From the NCBI GenBank assembly GCA_013204985.1, contig JABMLG010000001.1, forward strand, positions 740,574 through 804,573: a stretch of DNA of 64,000 bases. The letters run 5' to 3'. Position 1 is the stretch's first letter; every line of letters starts with the position of its first letter. The position numbers were made by a program, and so were the translations under genes. The notes under the pieces are model-generated. The model ran no database searches, was not told the DNA's origin, and was given only the letters and a program-made list of their open reading frames with translations. This stretch comes from Microbacteriaceae bacterium VKM Ac-2855 (GTDB lineage: Bacteria; Actinomycetota; Actinomycetes; Actinomycetales; Microbacteriaceae). Shown here one piece after another: positions 51,078 to 59,417 of this stretch.

Positions 51078-53396
51078 ATGTGCCAGCGTCGAACGATGAA
51101 TCAGCGTGTGGAGACCAGCGCCCACTGGGGCACGTATACCGTCGAGGTGTCGGCCGAGGGTGACGTGGTCGCTGCGAGGCCGCACGCGGACGATCCCGAC
51201 GCCTCCCCCGCCATCGGCAACGTCGCGGACGCACACCACGCCCGTTCCCGCGTGCTCCGCCCCGCCATTCGGCGGCGATGGCTCGAGAACGGACCGAGAC
51301 CGGATGCGCGCCGCGGCGACCCCGACGACGAGTACGTCGAGGTGGAGTGGGAGCAGGCGCTCGAGGCACTCGCCGGCGAGCTCGACCGTGTCCGCACCGT
51401 GCACGGCAACTCCGCGATCTTCGGCGGCTCGTACGGCTGGGGCAGCGCCGGTCGATTCCATCACGCCCAGAGCCAACTGCACCGCTTCCTCAACACGATA
51501 GGCGGATACACCCGCTCCGTGAACTCGTACAGCCGCGGGTCGAGCGTGGTGCTGCTGCCGCACGTGATCGGCAGCCAGGCCGACCTCGACCTGCGCGCCA
51601 AGCCGGTCTCCTGGGCCGACATCGCCGAGCACACCGACCTCGTGGTGACCTTCGGCGGGATGCGCCGCTCCAACACGTGGGTGGTCCCCGGCGGCCACGA
51701 CCGCCACATCGCGAGCGACCGCGCCCGAGCGGTGGGGCGAACAACGCAGGTGGTCTCGCTCTCGGCCCTGCGCGACGATGCGTTCGCGGATGTGGGCGCC
51801 GAATGGATCGGCGTGATGCCCGCGACCGATACCGCCGTGATGCTCGCCCTGATCCACGTCCTCGTCGTCGAGGGTCTCGCGGACGACGCGTTCCTCGCCC
51901 GGTACACCGTCGGCGCGGAGCGTGTGCGCCGCTACGTCCTCGGCGAGGACGACGGAATCGCGAAGACACCGGAGTGGGCGGAGGTCATCTCGCGGGCGCC
52001 GGCCGACCGCGTCCGTTCGCTCGCGCGACGGATGGCGGGCGGGCGCACCCTCGTGAACGTCGCTTTCGCGCTGCAGCGCGGCGAGCTGGGCGAGCAGGCC
52101 GTCTTCGCCGGGGTGACCCTGGCGGCATTCCTCGGCCAGGTGGGGCTGCCGGGCGGCGGCTTCGGGCACGGCTACGGCTCGATGGGCGACTACGGCGTCG
52201 GCGTGTCCGGGCCGAAGCTGCCCACGTTCGGACAGGGCCGGAATCCCGTCGACGCGTTCATCCCCTGCGCGCGGATCAGCGACCTCCTCCTGCATCCCGG
52301 CGAAGAGTTCAGCTACGACGGCGAGCGGCACCGGTACCCCGAGACCGCGCTGGCCTACTGGGCCGGCGGGAACCCGTTCCACCACCATCAGGACCTCCGC
52401 CGGCTTCGCCGCGCGTTCGCCCGGCTGGACACCTTCGTGGTGAACGAGACGCACTGGACGGCGACCGCGAAGCACGCCGACATCGTGCTCCCCATCGCGA
52501 GCTCGCTGGAGCGGGACGACGTCGCAGCGGGTGCCGGCGATGCGAGGCTGCGCGCCGTGCCCCGGGCCGTCGCTCCGCTCGGCGAGAGCCGCGAGGAGTT
52601 CGCGATCTTCGCTGAGCTCGCCGGTCGGATGAGCCTCGGCCCGGCTTTCCACGAAAGACTCGATTCGAGCGGATGGCTGCGCCGGCTGTACACGCAGTGG
52701 CGGGAGGCGCCGGGCTCGCCGACCGCGCCGGCGTTCGATGAGTTCTGGCAGGAGGGCGGGGTTCCGCTGCCGCAGCAGCCTTACTCGGACACGGTTTTCG
52801 CGGCGTTCCGAGCTGATCCGGAGGCGCATCCGCTTCAGACGCCGAGCGGACGGATCGAGCTGTTCTCAGCGACTCTCGACGGCTTCGGCCTCGCGGATGC
52901 CCCCGGCCAGGCCCGGTGGATCGAACCGACGCAGTGGTGGGCCTCGCCTCACGCGGAGCGTTACCCGCTGCACCTGCTGGCCAATCAACCCAGTCACCGG
53001 CTGCACAGCCAGCACGACATGGGCTCGGCGAGCCGCTCGACGAAAGTGGCGGGGCGGGAGGCGATCCGCCTGCATCCGCGGGATGCGCACTCGCGCGATG
53101 TGGTCGACGGCGACGTCGTGCGCGTCAGCAGTCCACAGGGATCGCTGCTCGCCGGTGTGCGCATCGACGACGCCGTCCTGCCGGGGGTCGCTCAGATGCC
53201 GACGGGCGCCTGGTACGACAACTCGCGGCCCGACCTCGCGGACTGCATCAACGGCAACGTCAACGTGCTGACCCGCGACGTCGGCACGTCCTCCCTCGCT
53301 CAGGGATCGAGCGGCGCCCACGTGCTGGTCGATGTCGAGAAGTGGACCGGCGAGCTGCCGCCGGTGCGCGCGTACGAGCCACCGCTTCTGCGCTGA
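51078..53396 (+). CDS. Molybdopterin oxidoreductase (BisC/TorA-like)
   Basis: A 772-aa molybdenum enzyme of the DMSO-reductase superfamily with no [4Fe-4S] cysteine motif and no twin-arginine signal, as in cytoplasmic biotin sulfoxide reductase (BisC). The Mo-ligand region reads NSYSRGSSVV. WGSAGRFHHAQSQLHRFLNT and RLHSQHDMGSASRSTKVAG are typical, and the C-terminal beta-barrel ends INGNVNVLTRDVGTSSLAQG. It would reduce S- or N-oxides such as methionine or biotin sulfoxide. The ATG at 51078 has GAGGG upstream. It ends at a 23-bp hairpin. Confidence 0.9.
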   Translation: MCQRRTMNQRVETSAHWGTYTVEVSAEGDVVAARPHADDPDASPAIGNVADAHHARSRVLRPAIRRRWLENGPRPDARRGDPDDEYVEVEWEQALEALAGELDRVRTVHGNSAIFGGSYGWGSAGRFHHAQSQLHRFLNTIGGYTRSVNSYSRGSSVVLLPHVIGSQADLDLRAKPVSWADIAEHTDLVVTFGGMRRSNTWVVPGGHDRHIASDRARAVGRTTQVVSLSALRDDAFADVGAEWIGVMPATDTAVMLALIHVLVVEGLADDAFLARYTVGAERVRRYVLGEDDGIAKTPEWAEVISRAPADRVRSLARRMAGGRTLVNVAFALQRGELGEQAVFAGVTLAAFLGQVGLPGGGFGHGYGSMGDYGVGVSGPKLPTFGQGRNPVDAFIPCARISDLLLHPGEEFSYDGERHRYPETALAYWAGGNPFHHHQDLRRLRRAFARLDTFVVNETHWTATAKHADIVLPIASSLERDDVAAGAGDARLRAVPRAVAPLGESREEFAIFAELAGRMSLGPAFHERLDSSGWLRRLYTQWREAPGSPTAPAFDEFWQEGGVPLPQQPYSDTVFAAFRADPEAHPLQTPSGRIELFSATLDGFGLADAPGQARWIEPTQWWASPHAERYPLHLLANQPSHRLHSQHDMGSASRSTKVAGREAIRLHPRDAHSRDVVDGDVVRVSSPQGSLLAGVRIDDAVLPGVAQMPTGAWYDNSRPDLADCINGNVNVLTRDVGTSSLAQGSSGAHVLVDVEKWTGELPPVRAYEPPLLR

Positions 53397-53422
53397 AGGG
53401 CGCGGTGACGGTCGCCCGCGCC

Positions 53423-53474
53423 GAGGGGTTGCCGTTTCTTTGACAGCGCCCTGTCAAAGAAACGGCAACCCCTC
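53423..53474. terminator. Perfect 23-bp inverted repeat of the GGGTTGCC/TTCTTTGAC family
   Basis: The left arm at 53423-53445 (GAGGGGTTGCCGTTTCTTTG onward) and right arm at 53452-53474 are exact complements around a 6-nt GCGCCC loop. It lies between convergent bisC-like and Dabb genes and probably terminates both. The arm sequence matches the core of the repeats at 4.5-5 kb. Confidence 0.85.
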
Positions 53475-53489
53475 TCTCGCGGTGAGCGG

Positions 53490-53792
53490 CTACAGCTCGA
53501 AATCGACGCTCGCGCGCTCCGAGACCAGGGTGCCGACGAAGGCCGCGACCTTCACGTGCTCGGGGTGCACCTGGTAACGGCCGAGGGCGTCGAGGTCGGC
53601 GTACTGCGAGACGAGGGCGATGTCCCAGTTGCGCTCGGGGTCGGCGATGTTGCCGCCGACCTCGATCGCCTCGATCTCAGCGATGACGCCCTTCAGGGCG
53701 AGCAGACGCTCGGCGATCTGGGCGGCGTGATCGCGCTTGGTCTCAGGATCATTGGCGTTCAGACGCCAGGCCACGATGTGTCGGATACTCAT
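53490..53792 (-). CDS. Dabb (stress-responsive A/B barrel) protein
   Basis: A 100-aa dimeric alpha-beta barrel protein. MSIRHIVAWRLNANDP is the common start, with LKGVIAEIEAIEVGGNI in the middle and ALGRYQVHPEHVKVAAFV carrying the usual YQxHPxH-type block. The family covers small isomerase or cyclase-like proteins; no reaction is assigned. The ATG at 53792 begins the domain exactly. Confidence 0.9.
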   Translation of the reverse strand: MSIRHIVAWRLNANDPETKRDHAAQIAERLLALKGVIAEIEAIEVGGNIADPERNWDIALVSQYADLDALGRYQVHPEHVKVAAFVGTLVSERASVDFEL

Positions 53793-54008
53793 GCTCCGAC
53801 GGTAGCGACGCCCGTGGTTCGCACGCCTGCCGGGACGTCTCGGATCGTCATACGGCGTCGGCGAACCGGCCCGCCGTCGACGAGCCGACGCTCCCGAGCG
53901 CCGGAGCGAGGGCCACCACATCCGACACTGGGCCGACGATGGCCCCACCAACCTCGACAACACCGCCCTGCCCGCCGAGAACACCACCCCACCCAGTGGA
54001 GGATCGTC

Positions 54009-54140
54009 ATGATCATCGGGATCCCGCACTTCACCCCGCCCTGGCAGATCGACCCCCACCAACACCCCACACGCAACCGAAGACATCGCCTCCCGAAGAC
54101 CACCCGACGCACCCGCATCCGACGCACCGACCACACATGA
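54009..54140 (+). CDS. Candidate small basic protein, 43 aa
   Basis: An ATG at 54009 has a perfect GGAGG at 53998-54002 with a 6-nt spacer. The 43-residue product starts MIIGIPHFTPPWQIDPHQHP and continues with an Arg/Thr-rich tail to the stop at 54138-54140. I recognise no family. The 53.8-54.15 kb stretch is C/A-rich on the plus strand, unlike nearby genes, and no other credible gene lies in it. A real small gene is likely but unproven. Confidence 0.5.
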   Translation: MIIGIPHFTPPWQIDPHQHPTRNRRHRLPKTTRRTRIRRTDHT

Positions 54141-54170
54141 CCGGCGCACTCGCGAAGGGTTTCCGCCAAC

Positions 54171-54190
54171 GGGTTGCCAGTTCTTTGACA
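54171..54190 (+). repeat. Single copy of the GGGTTGCC/TTCTTTGAC repeat
   Basis: GGGTTGCCAGTTCTTTGACA differs at one position from the arm of the hairpin at 53423 (GTTTCTTT there, AGTTCTTT here). It lies between the small ORF and the LLM gene. Confidence 0.8.
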
Positions 54191-54241
54191 TCGCTCTCCG
54201 CTGGGACCTCGATCATCAGCGGCCGACGGCGTGGCAGAAGC

Positions 54242-55654
54242 TCACGCTTCGACGCGGGGCCGACGTTCAGGCGCGGGCCGGCCGAGGTGGCCGCGCAAGG
54301 TGGAGGTGTCGTAGTCGGCGCGGAACAGACCACGCTCAGTGAGCAGAGGCACGACCGTCGACGCGAAGGCATCGAACTGCTCGTGCAGGTAGGCGCTCAG
54401 AATCATGAAGCCGTCGACGGCGCTCGCCCGGTACCACTCCTCGATGTGATCGGCGATGTCCTCGGGAGCTCCGACGATGATCGGCGTCCTCACCAGCTGC
54501 GCGACGAGCAGGTGCCGATAGCTCACCGCCCGCTTCGAACCGACTACTCGCCCGCTACGGGCGCGCACCACCTCGAGCAGATAACGGCCGGCCGCGTTGA
54601 ATTTGCCCGCCGTCGTCGGCGACACCGTCTCCTCCAGGCGGTGCGAGGTGAGTGGGATGCCGATGAAGCGCAGCAGTTGAGGGACCCCCCGGCTCGCGGG
54701 CTGCTTCCCGACCGCCGGATCCGTGTCGTCCAGCGACACACGTTCGACCAACCGGTCGTAGACGTCCCACGCCTCGGCGCGGGTCGCCGCGACGATCGGC
54801 ATCAGCGGCGCCAGCAGAGTGAGAGCACCTTCGTCGCGGCTTTCCGCCCGCACGCGCCCGCGCATCTCGTGGTGGAACTCGATCGCGTCACCGAGGCTGG
54901 TGGGGTCGACGAGATGGATGTCGGCGTGACGGGCGGCGAAGTCGCGCGAGCGCACCGAGGTGCCGGAGTGAACCAGCGGCACGTGACCCTGCGGCGGCCG
55001 CAGGACGTTGAGTGCGCCGGCCACGGAGAACTCAGCGCCGTCGTGCTCGATCGGAGCCAGCTGGCCGGAATCGATCAGGCGGCCTCGGCGAGCGTCTCGC
55101 ACGAAGGCCTCCGGCCCGAAGCTGTCCCACAATCCGCGCAGCACGTCCACGAACTCCTCCGCCTCGTCGAAGACGTTGAGAGCGGATACCCGGCCCGTGC
55201 GACCGAAATTGGCCTGCGCGCGGGCATCCGCGCCGAGCAACAGGTTCAAGCCGAAGCGACCACTGCTCAGTCGATCGATCGACGCCGAGATTCGCGCCAC
55301 CGAATACGGCTCACTCACCGCGATCGACATCGTCGCGACGATACCGATCCGTCGGGTCTTGGCTAGGAGGAACGAGGCCGTGCTGATCGGCTCGGTGCGC
55401 GCGAGCAGGTACGGCTCGGTGGTTTCGAGTTCGGGGCCGGTCGAGAGCCAGTCCCCGATGAACACGAAGTCGAGGTGAGCGGCCTCAGCGGTGCGGGCGA
55501 GACGCGCCAGAGCGCGCGCATCCGCGGCGGGGTCGTTGTGAGCCCCGGGCATCCGCCAGCCGGAGGGGAAGGCACCCAATGAGCGTGCCGTCGTCCCGAG
55601 CACGACGTGCCCCGATCTCTCGAACCAACTGTTGTCGCTTGGAATGGTGCTCAT
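54242..55654 (-). CDS. NtaA/SnaA/DszA-type flavin-dependent monooxygenase
   Basis: A 470-aa LLM oxidoreductase of the large NtaA/DszA branch: LDFVFIGDWLSTGPE, RRIGIVATMSIAVSEPYSVARI, RFGLNLLLGADARAQANFGR and NVLRPPQGHVPLVHSGTS are family blocks. It needs reduced FMN from a reductase. The substrate is unknown. The ATG at 55654 has AAGGA directly abutting it, which is poor spacing, but no better start is nearby. It is transcribed away from the tRNA on the same strand. Confidence 0.88.
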   Translation of the reverse strand: MSTIPSDNSWFERSGHVVLGTTARSLGAFPSGWRMPGAHNDPAADARALARLARTAEAAHLDFVFIGDWLSTGPELETTEPYLLARTEPISTASFLLAKTRRIGIVATMSIAVSEPYSVARISASIDRLSSGRFGLNLLLGADARAQANFGRTGRVSALNVFDEAEEFVDVLRGLWDSFGPEAFVRDARRGRLIDSGQLAPIEHDGAEFSVAGALNVLRPPQGHVPLVHSGTSVRSRDFAARHADIHLVDPTSLGDAIEFHHEMRGRVRAESRDEGALTLLAPLMPIVAATRAEAWDVYDRLVERVSLDDTDPAVGKQPASRGVPQLLRFIGIPLTSHRLEETVSPTTAGKFNAAGRYLLEVVRARSGRVVGSKRAVSYRHLLVAQLVRTPIIVGAPEDIADHIEEWYRASAVDGFMILSAYLHEQFDAFASTVVPLLTERGLFRADYDTSTLRGHLGRPAPERRPRVEA

Positions 55655-55798
55655 TCCTTCGATGTTATGGACTCTCGAAGAACCCGGATCTCTTGTGACG
55701 AATGAAGACGGCTATCGATGAGCATGCCCGATCGATACCGATTGGATAATGTGATGCCTTTCTTCCTTATCGACCTGTGCAGACCGATAGATCATCTG

Positions 55799-55869
55799 AC
55801 GCGACGGCGGGATTCGAACCCGCGTACACGGTTTTGCAGACCGCTCCCTGACCACTCGGGCACGCCGCG
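55799..55869 (-). tRNA. tRNA-Cys (GCA)
   Basis: The 71-nt minus-strand sequence folds as a cloverleaf. The acceptor stem is CGCGGCG/CGTCGCG with one G-T pair. The D-stem is CCC/GGG, the anticodon stem GCGGT/ACCGT and the T-stem GCGGG/CCCGC with TTCGAAT loop. The anticodon GCA is complemented at 55835-55837. The discriminator base is U, an identity element of cysteine tRNAs. Confidence 0.93.
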
Positions 55870-55982
55870 ATGAGAACGCTAAGACGAGAACGGACCCGGC
55901 TCCACGTCGCCTGCCCCAACGGCTCCGTCAGCCGCTGCCGCTGCCGCCTCGACGGCGGGGTTGAGCTGACAAGTCGCGCGCG

Positions 55983-56204
55983 TCAAGCGGGCACCAGCAC
56001 CGCGTCGGCCGCGATCGCTCCGAACCGGATGATCGCCTCCTCGGCGTCGATCTCGCCTGCATCGAGCGCGGCAATGGTGCGGAGTGCGTCGATCTTCCGG
56101 CGCGCTCGGTCGGCGGGCCCGGAGCCGACCGAATCGATGGCGTTGAATGCACAGAGCCTGGCCAGTACCGCGTCGCGGCTCCAGCGTCCGATGACGGAAG
56201 TCAT
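55983..56204 (-). CDS. Small hypothetical protein, 73 aa
   Basis: The ATG at 56204 follows a strong GGGAGG. The product begins [20 protein letters not shown] and is Ala/Ile/Asp-rich with predicted helices, containing [21 protein letters not shown] recognise no family. It lies just upstream of the tRNA-Cys gene on the same strand. Confidence 0.55.
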   Translation of the reverse strand: MTSVIGRWSRDAVLARLCAFNAIDSVGSGPADRARRKIDALRTIAALDAGEIDAEEAIIRFGAIAADAVLVPA

Positions 56205-56723
56205 TCGTGCCTCCCGGCGTATCTCGTCGTGTCGCGAATAGAGGAATCGTGCCGCGAACAGACGAATCGCGTCGCGGATGGATGAGAGAAGAGTGACGAA
56301 CTTGCACTGAGAATGCACGCACTATGACGGGTTATGTCGTTTATCGCACCGATTTCGTTGCGGTTCATGGCCGAGTGCACCTCGACGTCGGCGCCGTGAT
56401 CGAAGGGTCGGATCAGGTACGGGGTCGCGATCGTATCGTCGATCACGAGCGGGATCCGATGCCGTCGTTCCCGTTCCCGTCGTTTTCAGGGGCGAGCGCG
56501 GCATGGTCGTCGGGCGCGATGGCGTGGTGGTCGGCACCGAGGGGAGGGTATCCACGGAAGTGTGGGAACCTCCGCGGACCGAAGTCCAATCGTCGCGACC
56601 CGGGGCGTAGCACTCGACACACTCCGCAACGCAGAGCCCACCGCGATCGTTCCGGCGTCAGAGTGGTCGCGTCGTCCACCCCCGAGCCCGGAAGCAGACC
56701 GCAATGACCAGACACAGCATCCG
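56205..56723. other. Intergenic region with three 20-bp imperfect repeats
   Basis: This 519-bp gap between the 73-aa protein gene and the plus-strand LLM gene holds no convincing gene. Imperfect 20-bp direct repeats lie at 56231-56250, 56251-56270 and 56271-56290, each beginning G(T/C)CGCG(A/G)A. No clear promoter, riboswitch or structured RNA is apparent. The frames open here lack ribosome-binding sites. Confidence 0.5.
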
Positions 56724-57746
56724 ATGACCCGCCCACTGAAGCTCGGGTTCCACACCCGCGTCCCCTTCCCCGACGGCCGCGTCGCCGACGGGGTCCGCGA
56801 AGGCATCGAGCTGTTCCGTGCTGGTGAGGATCTCGGATACGACCGCGGCTGGGTCTACCAGCGCCACTTCGACAACTACCTCGCCTCTCCCCTGGTCTAC
56901 CTGCCAGTGGTGGCACAGCACACGAAGCGGATCGGTCTCGGCACAGCCATCATCGGCATCCGCTACGAGGACCCGGTGCTCTTGGCCGAGGCGGCGAGTG
57001 TCGCCGACCACCTCACCGACGGTCGGCTGCAGCTCGGGCTGAGCACGGGTCAGGGCGGCTACGACGCCGCCTTCGGTCAGCCGGTGAACGACGGCCGCGA
57101 GCAGGCGCAGCAACGGCTGGCCACGTTCCTGCGCGGTATCCGCGGCGAGAGCGTCGGCGAGGCGACCGACCGCGACGGTACCCCGCTCGGTCTGGATCTC
57201 ACGGTCCGCGGCGCCAGCGCCGGGCTGCCCGGTCGGGTCTGGTTCGGCGGCGGATCCGTCGCATCGGCCGAGCGGATCGGCTCGCAGGGCCTGCGGCTGA
57301 TGCTCAGTACCATCCTCACCAGCTCGGTCGATGACTACAACGCGGAGCAGCTCCGCGCCATCGAGGCGTACCGCGCGGCGCACGTCGGCCCAGAGGTGCC
57401 GCGCGTCTCGGTGAGCCGCTCCATCCTCCCGGCGACCAGCCCGGAAACGGCACGGCTCTACGCCGCGTACGACGAGGAGCGCAGAACACAGGGACCAGCG
57501 GCATCCCGTCCGTCGGGTGCGCTGGATCCGCGGATCGTTCCCGAGGCGAAGTTCACCGTCAGCGGCTCGATCCACGGCGATCCGCAGTACGTGGTGGAGC
57601 AGTTGCTCGCCGACGTGGCGGTGGCCGAGGCGGATGAGCTGATCGCGTTCCTCCCGCCGGCCTTTGGCCTGGCCGAGAACCTGCGTCTGATCGAGGACAT
57701 CGTGACCCACGTGGCCCCGCACCTGGGCTGGCAGCCCGCCACCTGA
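56724..57746 (+). CDS. LLM class flavin-dependent oxidoreductase
   Basis: A 340-aa luciferase-like monooxygenase: LKLGFHTRVPFPDGRVADGV, DRGWVYQRHFDNYLASPLVY, IGLGTAIIGIRYEDPVLLAE and GRLQLGLSTGQGGYD are typical. The ATG at 56724 begins the domain, and the extra 54 residues upstream are not family-like. The substrate is unknown. It ends just before a palindromic repeat. Confidence 0.87.
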   Translation: MTRPLKLGFHTRVPFPDGRVADGVREGIELFRAGEDLGYDRGWVYQRHFDNYLASPLVYLPVVAQHTKRIGLGTAIIGIRYEDPVLLAEAASVADHLTDGRLQLGLSTGQGGYDAAFGQPVNDGREQAQQRLATFLRGIRGESVGEATDRDGTPLGLDLTVRGASAGLPGRVWFGGGSVASAERIGSQGLRLMLSTILTSSVDDYNAEQLRAIEAYRAAHVGPEVPRVSVSRSILPATSPETARLYAAYDEERRTQGPAASRPSGALDPRIVPEAKFTVSGSIHGDPQYVVEQLLADVAVAEADELIAFLPPAFGLAENLRLIEDIVTHVAPHLGWQPAT

Positions 57747-57749
57747 TCG

Positions 57750-57817
57750 GCTGCGCTGTCGTTTCCGCCGCGCGCGGGTGCAATGCCACCCGCGCGCGGT
57801 GAAAACAACAGCGCAGC
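57750..57817. repeat. Dispersed palindrome, copy 1
   Basis: A stem of about 31 bp with two mismatches and a 6-nt CAATGC loop starts GCTGCGCTGT and has GCGCGGGTG next to the loop. It directly follows the LLM stop codon at 57744-57746 and could terminate transcription. A closely related copy is at 58835. Confidence 0.88.
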
Positions 57818-58333
57818 GGAGGCCCTCGAAGCCCGGGCTCGAGGCATTCGTCGATCACGTGATGCCGACGACCGTTGACCGTGCGTCGACCCTGCGACTC
57901 CGGCCAGCCGAGTACCCCGCGGGCGAATTCCTTACTGAAGCCGTGCCCGTGCGCGTGTGCGGAAGCGCTGTTCCGCGACCAGAAGATGACCTCCGGTGGT
58001 GACTGCTCGAAATCGAACCATCCACGAGCAGCCACTCGTGATAGTCGACGCACTCTGCGGCGAAGGCCTCGGCGAACGTGCCGAACCAGTCCGGGTTCTA
58101 CTGCAGGGCATGGGCGACGGGGCGGCCGGGGCGGCGGTCCTCAGGAGCAACTTGCCCTCTCCGCTCACCCGCCGATGCCCCCACGTCCAGTTCCCGCGTA
58201 ACGAAGCGCGCCCCACGTCACACTCCGCAATCACCCTCGATATCCGTGGGCGGGAGGCGCAGGGTGAAGAGGACGCCGCTCGCCCGGCGCCGCCCCACCG
58301 CCGACCCGCACCGCCGAACAGAACGGACCGATC
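57818..58333. other. Intergenic region with possible gene remnant
   Basis: No intact gene is credible in this 516-bp gap. One minus-strand frame near 58110-58010 reads NPDWFGTFAEAFAAEC then DYHEWLLVDGS, which looks protein-like, but it is bounded by stops with no start and may be a decayed fragment. The last 80 bp before 58334 would hold the carbonic anhydrase promoter; none stands out. Confidence 0.35.
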
Positions 58334-58822
58334 ATGAGCATCACCGACGAGCTCCTGCGCAACAACGAGACCTACGCCGCCGCCTTCACCGGGCCGCTGC
58401 CTCTGTCGCCGAGCAAGCACCTCGCCGTCGTCGCGTGCATGGATGCGCGGCTCGACGTGTACCGCATCCTCGGCTTGAACGAGGGCGAGTCGCACGTGAT
58501 CCGCAACGCGGGCGGCGTGATCACCGAGGACGAGATCCGCTCGCTCGCGATCAGCCAGCGCCTACTCGGCACCGAGGAGATCATCCTGATCCATCACACG
58601 GATTGCGGCATGGTCACCTTCAGCGACGACGAGTTCAAGGAGCAGATCCGCGCCGAGACCGGCATCCGGCCGCCGTGGGCGCCCGAGGCGTTCCCCGATG
58701 CGGCGGAGGATGTGCGACAGTCGATCGCGCGGATCACGGCCAGCCCGTTCATCCCGAAGAAGGACGCCGTACGCGGCTTCGTCTTCGACGTGGCGACAGG
58801 CCGACTGAACGAGGTGCTGTAA
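58334..58822 (+). CDS. Beta-class carbonic anhydrase
   Basis: A 162-aa enzyme interconverting CO2 and bicarbonate. The zinc ligands Cys35 (in ACMDARLD, with the catalytic Asp37/Arg39 dyad), His88 and Cys91 (IHHTDCGM) are all present, as is VIRNAGGVI. The length and pattern fit the short Rv1284-type beta class. It is flanked on both sides by the same palindromic element. Bicarbonate supply to PEP carboxylase and fatty acid synthesis is the usual role. Confidence 0.93.
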   Translation: MSITDELLRNNETYAAAFTGPLPLSPSKHLAVVACMDARLDVYRILGLNEGESHVIRNAGGVITEDEIRSLAISQRLLGTEEIILIHHTDCGMVTFSDDEFKEQIRAETGIRPPWAPEAFPDAAEDVRQSIARITASPFIPKKDAVRGFVFDVATGRLNEVL

Positions 58823-58834
58823 CCGCACGGTCGT

Positions 58835-58905
58835 GTCGCGCTGTCGTTTTCACCGCGCGCTGGTGGCATGCCGCCCGCGCGCGGTGAAAACGACAGCGTC
58901 GCGAC
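58835..58905. repeat. Dispersed palindrome, copy 2
   Basis: CGCTGTCGTTTTCACCGCGC (from 58839) to 58860 pairs perfectly over 22 bp with 58877-58898. Further imperfect pairs lie inside (to a CATG loop) and outside. It shares the arm and GCGGTGAAAAC text with the copy at 57750 and begins 13 bp after the carbonic anhydrase stop. Confidence 0.9.
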
Positions 58906-58925
58906 GGCGCACCGACAGCGCCGCT

Positions 58926-59417
58926 TCAGCGCACCAGGCGCACCTCGAGTAGGCCGGCGAAGTCGGGGTCGGCGAACGTGGCGCCGTCGGGCGCGAATCC
59001 GTTGCGCTCGTAGAAGCGCCGAGCGCGCGGGTTGTCCTCCGCCACCCACAATTCGGCCGGCGCGCCGGCCGGCAACACGGTATCGAGCAGCCGCCGCCCC
59101 GCACCGCGGCCGTGCCACGCCGCCAGCACGTAGATCGTGAAGAGCTGCCTCGCTCGCACCGGCGGATGCCCGCCCCGCGCCTGCGCGGAGCCCACGTAGG
59201 CGAAACCGACCACCGCCTCGTCGATGACCGCGACCGGCGGTGTCGCGCCCGCATCCAGCCACCCCTGCCACCGCTGCACCGTCTCCGAGAGCGGATGCGC
59301 GGCCCAGAACTCCGCGGGCAGCATCCGCCCGTAGGTCTCGCGCCACGACGTGAGTTGCACGATCGCGATCGCCTCCGCGTCCGCCGGGCGCGCCGGCCGG
59401 ACCTCGAGGCCGCTCAC
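58926..59417 (-). CDS. GNAT family N-acetyltransferase
   Basis: A 163-aa GNAT: VRPARPADAEAIAIVQLTSW opens the fold, YVLAAWHGRGAGRRLLDTVL is the acetyl-CoA loop, and VAEDNPRARRFYERNGF is the C-terminal motif B region. The GTG at 59417 overlaps the exporter gene stop (GTGA), so it closes the operon. The substrate is unknown; by context it could modify or resist the exported compound. Confidence 0.88.
   Translation of the reverse strand: MSGLEVRPARPADAEAIAIVQLTSWRETYGRMLPAEFWAAHPLSETVQRWQGWLDAGATPPVAVIDEAVVGFAYVGSAQARGGHPPVRARQLFTIYVLAAWHGRGAGRRLLDTVLPAGAPAELWVAEDNPRARRFYERNGFAPDGATFADPDFAGLLEVRLVR

Noticed and set aside
53789-54169. Minus-strand 126-aa frame over the small ORF
   Set aside because: Cys/Arg/Trp-rich text with no family features, overlapping the Dabb start; a composition artefact.
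57996-58337. Plus-strand frame before carbonic anhydrase
   Set aside because: Overlaps the carbonic anhydrase start, has no ribosome-binding site and no recognisable domain.
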